Positions 18,713 through 25,495 of a stretch of 64,000 nucleotides of DNA are shown here, piece by piece. The position numbers and the translations under genes are program-made. Position 1 is the stretch's first letter, and each line of letters begins with the position of its first letter. The notes below the pieces were generated by a model, which saw nothing but the letters and a program-made list of their open reading frames with translations, searched no databases and was not told the origin of the DNA. The DNA comes from JAOAGA01 sp964540515 (GTDB taxonomy: Bacteria; CALINM01): the NCBI GenBank assembly GCA_964540515.1, contig CAZIMS010000001.1:310001-374000 (forward strand). The letters are read 5' to 3'.

Positions 18713-19669
18713 TTAGCTCTCTCTTCTTAAATTTCTTAATGTAACTGTTGTGTTGTATATTACACGTCGATATTTTCTAAAAGTAGTAGGTGGCTGATAA
18801 TTAAGATCTCCCAGCCTGTATGTACTTGTATCATTAAGAGTCTCATCTTGAACAGACCCTCTAACAAGAAGCCATATATGGATCTGTTTTATCATATTTA
18901 CAGTTACGGTATAGTTAATACCATTAATATTTATGGTTTCACCTATAAAATTGGCGTTACCATCAACAATACCATCATTGTCTACATCTACACCTAACTG
19001 AAACTGCAGGCTCTCTACGTTTTCAAGTATTGGTTGATTACCGTTTGCTTCAAAATTGTTTCTATATAAAGTGCCATTGGGTGCAACATAATACCTTAAC
19101 TCCTGTATGCCATTAAAAATCACTCCATTTTTATGTGGATAGTCTAAACCGTTACCGTTGGCAAAGGAAATGGTTCTTTTGTCACTGCTTACGTTAGTGA
19201 TTATTCTAATTTCTGAGTTATCTCTATCACTAATAGTTATGAAATTTCCTGCAGAGAAGCTTGCTTTTTCTCTGTAATTAACTCTAATAGACTCGTCATT
19301 TATATCGGTACCTCCTACGGTTGTGCTTATAACTCCAAAAACTCCTTGAAAATTACCTCTTATTCTTATTGCATCAGGTCCTGTAGATGAGTTAATAGTA
19401 CTAAAAGGTAAAAAACTTGAGGAAGATACACCGCCTCTGAATTTATAATCTTTATCTAATAATCCTGCTCCTGCCATACGAATTTCCCGAGCCATGTAGT
19501 CTAATACAGCTCTGGCAGCATTCTCTGTTTCGCCGATATCACTAAATTTGCTATAGGTCTTTGATTGAGAGACGAAAACAGAGGCCAAAGAAGCTAATAA
19601 TATTGAACCAATTCCAACGACTATGATTAGTTCAATCAAAGAAAACCCCTTTTTTTTGAATAAAGCCAT
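18713..19669 (-). CDS. pilW: PilW-like minor pilin
   Basis: A class III prepilin signal (KKKGFSLIELIIVVGIG) is present at the N-terminus. Cleavage is expected after Gly8, with Glu at +5. A hydrophobic helix and a ~280-residue globular domain follow. That domain includes VDVDNDGIVDG, an Asp-rich loop typical of PilW proteins from delta-proteobacteria and relatives. Total length is 318 residues. Processing needs a prepilin peptidase that is not in the window. Confidence 0.87.
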   Translation of the reverse strand: MALFKKKGFSLIELIIVVGIGSILLASLASVFVSQSKTYSKFSDIGETENAARAVLDYMAREIRMAGAGLLDKDYKFRGGVSSSSFLPFSTINSSTGPDAIRIRGNFQGVFGVISTTVGGTDINDESIRVNYREKASFSAGNFITISDRDNSEIRIITNVSSDKRTISFANGNGLDYPHKNGVIFNGIQELRYYVAPNGTLYRNNFEANGNQPILENVESLQFQLGVDVDNDGIVDGNANFIGETININGINYTVTVNMIKQIHIWLLVRGSVQDETLNDTSTYRLGDLNYQPPTTFRKYRRVIYNTTVTLRNLRRES

Positions 19670-19679
19670 AAATTATCCT

Positions 19680-20099
19680 CTAATCTGGTAGAATATAAGT
19701 ATCAAAATCTAAATGGTGACGGTGACCACCATCCATCCAGTATAAACGAACCTTTATTGGATAGGGTCTTATATTTGTAACGTAGATTTCAACCACTCCC
19801 TGATTAAATTTTGAGATTAATGATTTGAAATATTCATAATCAGACTTCGCTGGCTCTAAGGCTGGGGCAGGCTGGTTAGTTTTTAAATTACTATAAGACA
19901 AAATTGCTGCATCCTCTATAGCGTTAGCATTAATTCTTTCTATCACTTGCTGACCTACCAACTGGATTTGATAGGAAGTTTTACTTCTTGATAGGGTTTT
20001 TAGCGATGTAGTTTGCATGGATATCACTGCTAAAATACCTACGGTCAATATTGACATTGCAACTAAGACCTCTATAAGAGAAAAACCTTTATCTTTCAA
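19680..20099 (-). CDS. pilV: PilV-like minor pilin
   Basis: The prepilin peptide KDKGFSLIEVLVAMSILTVG is clear. The best start is a TTG at 20099, six bases after GGAGGG. The in-frame ATG at 20114 has no ribosome site and would add five residues. With the TTG start the gene overlaps the end of fimT by 11 bp. The mature protein is about 135 residues with the usual PilV helix. Downstream genes are pilW, pilX and pilY1. Confidence 0.87.
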   Translation of the reverse strand: MKDKGFSLIEVLVAMSILTVGILAVISMQTTSLKTLSRSKTSYQIQLVGQQVIERINANAIEDAAILSYSNLKTNQPAPALEPAKSDYEYFKSLISKFNQGVVEIYVTNIRPYPIKVRLYWMDGGHRHHLDFDTYILPD

Positions 20100-20538
20100 T
20101 CCTAACCCTCCCATAGCCAGAGATGATTACTTTTCTTGTTTCTTGGCCATATTTAAATGTAATTGTAGCGTTTGTAGGTAATATTATACCTGTAGGTGGT
20201 ATACAAACAGTTGTAGGATTAGTTGTAATCTCCATCTCTTCATTGAGTTTTAAGCTTTGTTCCTGTCTCTCCCCAGTTGTATAGCTTCTACTTCTATCAC
20301 TGTCAACAAACATTTTTATCTCAACGTATTTACCACTTGGGAAGGTTACACATACCTGTTCATTGTATCTTAATGATAAAGACTTTGCTAAGTTTATAAA
20401 GGATACAACTTTCTGCATATCTCCCTTAGTTATATAAATCTCTTTATATCTTGAAAAGTTAGGTATAGCTATTGCGGCTAATACCCCTATTATTGCAATT
20501 ACAATTAATAACTCAACCAAAGTTAACCCCTTTGACAT
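20089..20538 (-). CDS. fimT: FimT/GspH-type minor pseudopilin
   Basis: The mature-type N-terminus is MSKGLTLVELLIVIAIIG, with cleavage expected after Gly4 and Glu at +5, followed by a GspH/FimT globular domain. An upstream in-frame ATG at 20643 would add 35 non-pilin-like residues. The ATG at 20538 has AGGAG 7 nt upstream and is preferred. This is the first gene of the minor-pilin operon. A sigma-54-like element lies immediately upstream (20551-20567). Confidence 0.88.
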   Translation of the reverse strand: MSKGLTLVELLIVIAIIGVLAAIAIPNFSRYKEIYITKGDMQKVVSFINLAKSLSLRYNEQVCVTFPSGKYVEIKMFVDSDRSRSYTTGERQEQSLKLNEEMEITTNPTTVCIPPTGIILPTNATITFKYGQETRKVIISGYGRVRIER

Positions 20539-20550
20539 TAATAGACTCCT

Positions 20551-20567
20551 TGCAAAATTTTTGCCAA
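20551..20567 (-). promoter_or_regulatory. Sigma-54-like -24/-12 element upstream of fimT
   Basis: On the minus strand TTGGCA-N6-TTGCA matches the RpoN consensus with the correct 15 nt TGG-to-GC span. The predicted start would fall about 2 nt before the fimT ATG, removing the AGGAG ribosome site from the mRNA. Either the transcript is leaderless or the match is fortuitous. Confidence 0.4.
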
Positions 20568-20669
20568 CCTTTTTTGTTAAAAAGATCATAATGTTATGAA
20601 TTTTTTGAAACAAAATTCTGCAATTTTTGCACAGAATATGCAAAAAATATTTTTTTTTAAATTTTAATG

Positions 20670-20683
20670 TGGTAAATTTACCA
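20670..20683. promoter_or_regulatory. Perfect 14 bp palindrome, possible operator
   Basis: TGGTAAATTTACCA is perfectly self-complementary. It sits one base before the ATG of the DUF1573 gene, in the divergent region shared with the pilin operon. It could be a repressor site or chance in AT-rich DNA. Confidence 0.35.
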
Positions 20684-20684
20684 T

Positions 20685-21035
20685 ATGAGAGTTATTCTGT
20701 ACTCCTTAGCCTTTTTTATGCTTTTTACTGCTCAAATTGGGGTTCCCAAGTTTGAACACAATTTTGGTATAGTTAAGCCAGATGAGATTGTTAACTATAC
20801 CTTTGAGATAGAAAATAACGATAACCAAGTTTTAGTAGTTGAATCTATTGAAGGGGGATGAGGTGTACAGGTATCGCTACCTTCGGGGAGGGTTGCAAGA
20901 AGAGGTGAAAAGATACTAATAAAGGTTGAATATAATCCCTGTAGTAAAGAGAAGTTTGAGAAGTTAATTCTGGTAAGAATAAACAGACCACCCACATTTT
21001 TAAGCTTTACTATAAAGGGCGAGGCTACCGAGTAA
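20685..21035 (+). CDS. DUF1573-domain secreted protein, candidate selenoprotein (in-frame UGA)
   Basis: Translation from the ATG at 20685 gives a short signal peptide (~residues 1-18), then KFEHNFGIVKPDEIVNYTFEI, a clear DUF1573 start. The frame meets TGA at 20859-20861 (residue 59). It then continues open to TAA at 21033 with the rest of the domain (RRGEKILIKVEYNPC near residues 74-88). Family members carry a CGC motif near this point, and the TGA falls on its first Cys. A hairpin with a GGG loop starting 24 nt after the TGA fits the bacterial SECIS layout. Read through, the product has 116 residues, normal for a single-domain DUF1573. The alternative is a simple nonsense mutation. The function of the family is not established. 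Confidence 0.62.
20859..20896 (+). promoter_or_regulatory. UGA codon with SECIS-like stem-loop
   Basis: After the TGA (20859-20861) and a 14 nt spacer, 20876-20884 can pair with 20888-20896 in eight of nine positions (one U-U mismatch, one G-U). The triloop is GGG (20885-20887). The 23 nt between the UGA and the loop, and the G at the loop start, match the published bacterial SECIS consensus. A weaker competing hairpin (GGTA/TACC, 20870-20881) is also possible. Confidence 0.5.
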
Positions 21036-21131
21036 TTTTAGAGAAAAATTAATCTTCTTTAAGATTTAAAAGCTCCTTCATTCAAATTTATACAGTAAAA
21101 ACAACTATTTTAACCTGTCTTAAAAACATAC

Positions 21132-21160
21132 TTTTACATTTGTTGAAAATGAAATATAAT
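21132..21160 (+). promoter_or_regulatory. Sigma-70-type promoter for dksA-pyk
   Basis: TTTTAC, 17 nt spacer, then a perfect TATAAT (21155-21160), about 31 nt before the ATG. A separate AGGAG ribosome site follows. Confidence 0.5.
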
Positions 21161-21191
21161 CTATAAACTAATCTAATTTCAGGAGTTTTTT

Positions 21192-21551
21192 ATGAAAAGA
21201 GAAGATCTTGAGAAAATTAAAGAGATTCTAATAAACTGGCGAAATGAGATTATTGCCTCTCAACAACAGGCAGTTAAAGAGATCTCTGAAGATAAGGAAG
21301 ATAGAACATTCTCAGACCCAACAGATAGGGCAAGCTATGAAGAAGATAGAGCTGTTCTATTAAAGATTAAGAATAGGGAATCTAAGTTACTTCTTAAGAT
21401 TGATGAAACCCTTAAGAGAATCGATTCAGGAGATTATGGAATTTGTGATGAATGTGGAGCAGAGATCCCCCTTGAGAGATTACTTGCAAGACCAGTTACT
21501 AATCTGTGTATAGATTGTAAGACTGACCAAGAGGAAAAAGAGACTAAATGA
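21192..21551 (+). CDS. dksA: DksA/TraR-family zinc-finger transcription factor
   Basis: The 119-residue protein has an N-terminal coiled-coil hairpin (LEKIKEILINWRNEI) and a C-terminal C4 zinc finger (CDECGAEIPLERL, then CIDC). DksA binds RNA polymerase in the secondary channel and, with ppGpp, adjusts rRNA and amino-acid promoters. The length and finger match the DksA/YocK-like group. It overlaps pyruvate kinase by 4 bp (ATGA), so the two are co-translated. That pairing may tie growth-rate control to glycolytic flux, which is inference. Confidence 0.9.
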   Translation: MKREDLEKIKEILINWRNEIIASQQQAVKEISEDKEDRTFSDPTDRASYEEDRAVLLKIKNRESKLLLKIDETLKRIDSGDYGICDECGAEIPLERLLARPVTNLCIDCKTDQEEKETK

Positions 21552-22996
21552 GAAAAACAAAGGTTATTGCCACTGTCTCAGGAAAGCTTACCTACGAAAA
21601 GATTAAAGAGATGTCAGATTTTTTTGATTGTGTAAGGATTAATCTATCCCATGGTTCTTTTGAAGACTATGAAAGACTTAGCAATTTTGTTAGACAGATA
21701 GAGTTAGAAAAAAAAACATATATCCCCATTCTTTTTGATATCTCTGGTCCTAAAATTAGGGTTACCAATATTGAAACCCCTTTAGAAGTTAAAAAAAAAT
21801 CTAAATTATTTCTCTCAAAAGATTTTTTAAGTACAGAAAGCCCTTTTATAACTATTAACTTTCCTGAGATCATAGATTATTTGAGTGTTAACGATAGAGT
21901 ATATATTGACGATGGTAAAATTAGGTTTAAAGTATCTGAGTTTAAAAAGGAAGGCGTTATCCTTGAGGCAATAACAGAGGGGATAATAAGAAAAAACAAG
22001 GGGCTTAATTTTCCTGATACTGAACTACCTATGCCATCTCTTACCGAGAAGGACCTAAGAGATCTTGATTATATATCAAAGCTAAATCCAGATTTTGTAG
22101 CCCTTTCCTTCGTGAGAAAGAAAGAAGATATATTGAACCTGAAAGAAGAGCTAAAAAAAAGAGATATGGCCCCTTCAATAATAGCAAAAATTGAGAGACC
22201 TGAGGTCTTAAAGGTACTTGAAGAGGTTATTGATGTAGTTGATGGTGTTATGGTTGCGAGAGGTGACTTAGGTATAGAGCTTTCTCTTGAAAAGGTCCCT
22301 GTTATACAAAAAAAGATTGTAGAGTTATGTAAGAGTAGGGGTAAGTTTTCAATAGTAGCCACACAGATCTTAGAGACAATGGTTGAAAAACCAGAACCAA
22401 CAAGGGCAGAGGTATCTGATATTGCAAACGCTATTTTTGATGGCTGCGATGCCCTTATGTTGTCAGGAGAGACAGCTTATGGGGAGTATCCTCTTGAATC
22501 TTTGCAGGTTATTGACAGGGTAGCTAAAGAAACAGAGAAAAATATTAAAATTAACAAAAGTTTTGATTTAAAGGACTATAATTTTCTTAAAAACGATATC
22601 TCTTCAACTATTGCTTTCTCCGCCTATATCTCTGCTGTCACATTAAAGGCTAAAGCCATTATATCTTTTACTGCCTCAGGTCAGACTGCGGCTATATTAT
22701 CAAAATTTAGATACGACAAGGATGTAGTTGCCGTTAGTTATGACATTAAAACTCTTAGAAAATGTTCACTTTTTTATGGAATAATCCCTCTTTTAATTAA
22801 GAAAAGTGAGAGCACCGATGAGCTAATGTATGAGATGGAGAAACTTCTTATTAATATAGGCTTTAAGGATGAAGATTTAATTATAATGACTATTGGTTTG
22901 CCTGTTGTAGAAAAGGGAAATACAAATATGCTTAAAGTTCATAAGGTTGGAGGGTACCTACCCTTTAAGGAAAGAGTCATAAAATTTGATAAATGA
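21548..22996 (+). CDS. pyk: Pyruvate kinase
   Basis: Converts phosphoenolpyruvate and ADP to pyruvate and ATP. The 482-residue protein has the barrel with FDCVRINLSHGSFEDY, the B-domain insertion (~70-160) and the active-site strand GVMVARGDLGIEL. The substrate-binding ETMVEKPEPTRAEVSDIANA and LMLSGETAYGEYP and a C-terminal allosteric domain follow. All signature motifs are intact. It follows the DksA-like gene with overlap and precedes galT by 34 bp. Confidence 0.95.
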   Translation: MRKTKVIATVSGKLTYEKIKEMSDFFDCVRINLSHGSFEDYERLSNFVRQIELEKKTYIPILFDISGPKIRVTNIETPLEVKKKSKLFLSKDFLSTESPFITINFPEIIDYLSVNDRVYIDDGKIRFKVSEFKKEGVILEAITEGIIRKNKGLNFPDTELPMPSLTEKDLRDLDYISKLNPDFVALSFVRKKEDILNLKEELKKRDMAPSIIAKIERPEVLKVLEEVIDVVDGVMVARGDLGIELSLEKVPVIQKKIVELCKSRGKFSIVATQILETMVEKPEPTRAEVSDIANAIFDGCDALMLSGETAYGEYPLESLQVIDRVAKETEKNIKINKSFDLKDYNFLKNDISSTIAFSAYISAVTLKAKAIISFTASGQTAAILSKFRYDKDVVAVSYDIKTLRKCSLFYGIIPLLIKKSESTDELMYEMEKLLINIGFKDEDLIIMTIGLPVVEKGNTNMLKVHKVGGYLPFKERVIKFDK

Positions 22997-23030
22997 GTTT
23001 TTGAAGGTATAATTTTTTTAGGAGGATTAA

Positions 23031-24026
23031 ATGCCAGAGTTAAGAAAAGATCCTGTAGCTAATAGATGGGTAATAATATCTTCAGAGAGAACTCATAGAC
23101 CTCATAGTTTTATTCCACAGAAGCAAGAAAAAAAATACACTACCTTTTGTCCTTTTGATTATGGCAATGAACATATAACGCCTAACGAGATCTTTGCCAT
23201 TAGGCCCTTTGGCTCTCCCAAAGGGGCGCCAAACTGGACATTGAGGGTAATTCCAAATAAGTTTCCAGTTCTTAGGATAGAAGGTGATCTAAACAAAGAG
23301 GGCGAAGGTCTTTATGACAAGATGAATGGAATAGGTGCCCATGAGGTTATAATTGAAACACCAAATCATGACGAAACTTTAGCTACTATGAGTAGAGATA
23401 GATTAAAAGATGTCCTATTCGCTTATAGAGAGCGGATGATTGATCTAAAAAGAGATGTTAGGTTTAGATATGTCCTTGTCTTTAAGAATCACGGAGAGCA
23501 GGCCGGTGCCTCCCTATCTCACTCTCATTCTCAATTAATTGCTCTACCAATAGTCCCAAAAAGGGTTTTAGAAGAGCTTGAAAACTGCAGCAGGTATTTT
23601 AATTTTAAAGAGAGGTGTCTTATCTGTGATATAGTGAGACAGGAGATACAACAAGGTGTCAGAATTGTAGCTGAAACCAGTGATTTTATAGCCTTTTGCC
23701 CCTATGCACCAAGATTCCCCTTTGAGGTTTGGCTTTTACCCAAGTATCATCAGTCAGCCTATGATGATCTTAAAGATGAAAAGCTTGAGAACCTTAGTAT
23801 AATTTTCCAAAGTGTTTTACAGAGACTTGATAAGGTATTAGAAGAACCTGATTATAATTTTATATTACACACCGTACCTTTTACAGATATTCATAACAAT
23901 TATTATCACTGGCATTTTGAGATTATACCAAAACTGACAAAGGTCGCTGGTTTTGAATGGGGGTCTGGTTTCTATATTAACCCAACACCACCTGAAGAGG
24001 CTGCAAAATATCTGAGGGAGTTATAG
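23031..24026 (+). CDS. galT: Galactose-1-phosphate uridylyltransferase family protein
   Basis: The 331-residue class I GalT has two HIT-like halves. The nucleophile motif is HSHSQ (E. coli HPHGQ equivalent, within ASLSHSHSQLIALP), and YHWHFEIIP closes the second half. CPF and CLIC motifs may bind zinc. It normally exchanges UDP between glucose- and galactose-1-phosphate. Beside glgA, with no galK or galE in the window, it could instead act on nucleotide-glucose in glycogen metabolism (the GalT family includes ADP-sugar phosphorylases). The ribosome site is AGGAGG. Confidence 0.85.
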   Translation: MPELRKDPVANRWVIISSERTHRPHSFIPQKQEKKYTTFCPFDYGNEHITPNEIFAIRPFGSPKGAPNWTLRVIPNKFPVLRIEGDLNKEGEGLYDKMNGIGAHEVIIETPNHDETLATMSRDRLKDVLFAYRERMIDLKRDVRFRYVLVFKNHGEQAGASLSHSHSQLIALPIVPKRVLEELENCSRYFNFKERCLICDIVRQEIQQGVRIVAETSDFIAFCPYAPRFPFEVWLLPKYHQSAYDDLKDEKLENLSIIFQSVLQRLDKVLEEPDYNFILHTVPFTDIHNNYYHWHFEIIPKLTKVAGFEWGSGFYINPTPPEEAAKYLREL

Positions 24027-24076
24027 AAAAGATTTTACTTGATTAAAAGAAGAGAAAAAAGGAGAGTGATTAAAAA

Positions 24077-25495
24077 TTGAAGGTACTTTTTGCAAGTTCA
24101 GAGGTTTTTCCTTTCTCAAAAACAGGTGGCCTTGCAGATGTAAGCTCTTCTCTTCCTATAGCTTTAAAAAAATTAGGCGTAGATGTATCTATTATTACCC
24201 CTCTTTATAAGGGAGTAAGTGAAAAGTATAACTTAGAGGAAACCGATATAGATTTTGAAATACAAATATCTGATAAATTATCCCATGGCAAGATCTATAG
24301 GGGGTACCTAAAGGATGTACCTGTCTTTTTTCTTGATTCTAAAAAGTATTTTTATAGAGATGGTTACTATACAAATGATGGTGTAGATTATTTAGATAAT
24401 GCCGAAAGATTTATATTTTTCTCAAGAGTCATTGTAGAGTTTGCCATTAAAGGCTCTTTTGATATTATCCATCTCAATGATTGGCAGACAGCAATGGCCT
24501 CAGTATATGCTAAGACTTTATATCAATACAATGTTAAAACAATCCTTACTATACATAATTTAGGCTATCAGGGGCTTTTCTGGCATTATGATATGCATCT
24601 TACAAATTTAGGTTGGGAGTATTATAATCCTAAACTACTTGAGTTTTGGGGCAAGATAAATTTTTTGAAAGGAGGAATTTATTTCTCCGATGCTATTACC
24701 ACTGTTAGCCCAACCTATGCAAAGGAGATTTTTACGAAGGAATCAGGTTTTGGTTTAGAAGGAGTGCTAAAAGATGTGGAGGACAAATTATTAGGTATTT
24801 TAAATGGCATAGACTATGATGAGTGGGATCCGACTACAGATAGGTATATAAAGAGAAAGTATTCTGATAAAGATGTTACTGAAGGTAAAAAAATTTGTAA
24901 AGCTGAACTTATAAAGAAATCTGGTCTTAATTTAGATGTAAAGATGCCCCTGTTTGCTATGATAACAAGGATTACTGACCAAAAGGGATTTGATATTTTA
25001 ATACCTGCCTTAAAGGAGATTATGAATAAAAATGTTGGGCTTGTAATACTTGGCTCTGGTGAGAAAAAATACGAAGAAACTTTAAAGGAATATGCAAAAA
25101 GTTATCAAGGTAAGCTCTCTTTATTTCTTGAGTTTAATAACCCCTTAGCTCATCAGATTGAAGCAGGAGCAGATTTTTTTATTATGCCATCTAAATATGA
25201 ACCCTGTGGATTAAACCAGATGATTAGTATGAGATATGGTACTATACCTATTGTAAGAGCCGTTGGAGGCCTTGACGATACGGTAATAGATATTAGTGAA
25301 AAGAAAGGGACAGGCATAAAATTTTACCCCTATACAAAGGAAGATCTCATTATCGCTATAGAGAGGGCCATGAATGTCTATAACAATCCTTTGAGTTTAT
25401 ATCAGACAAGAAAGCGAGGAATGAAAAAGGATTTTTCTTGGGAGACTTCAGGGAGAAAATATCTTGACCTGTACAAAAAGGTGGCCAATGGCTAA
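24077..25495 (+). CDS. glgA: Glycogen (starch) synthase GlgA
   Basis: Transfers glucose from ADP-glucose to alpha-1,4-glucan. The GT5 fold is clear. The N-terminal VFPFSKTGGLADVSSSLP binds ADP-glucose, IIHLNDWQTAM and TIHNLGYQGLF follow, and the C-terminal half carries PSKYEPCGLNQM. The 472-residue length is typical. The start is TTG at 24077, 9 nt after GGAGAG. The kinase gene that follows begins inside the last codons of glgA. Confidence 0.94.
   Translation: MKVLFASSEVFPFSKTGGLADVSSSLPIALKKLGVDVSIITPLYKGVSEKYNLEETDIDFEIQISDKLSHGKIYRGYLKDVPVFFLDSKKYFYRDGYYTNDGVDYLDNAERFIFFSRVIVEFAIKGSFDIIHLNDWQTAMASVYAKTLYQYNVKTILTIHNLGYQGLFWHYDMHLTNLGWEYYNPKLLEFWGKINFLKGGIYFSDAITTVSPTYAKEIFTKESGFGLEGVLKDVEDKLLGILNGIDYDEWDPTTDRYIKRKYSDKDVTEGKKICKAELIKKSGLNLDVKMPLFAMITRITDQKGFDILIPALKEIMNKNVGLVILGSGEKKYEETLKEYAKSYQGKLSLFLEFNNPLAHQIEAGADFFIMPSKYEPCGLNQMISMRYGTIPIVRAVGGLDDTVIDISEKKGTGIKFYPYTKEDLIIAIERAMNVYNNPLSLYQTRKRGMKKDFSWETSGRKYLDLYKKVANG

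Noticed and set aside
20538..20643. Longer fimT start adding 35 residues
   Set aside because: It would bury the prepilin signal. AGGAG precedes the ATG at 20538 and nothing comparable precedes 20643.
20795..20995. 66-codon minus-strand frame over the DUF1573 gene
   Set aside because: The plus-strand frame matches a known domain on both sides of the TGA. The antisense frame is a shadow.
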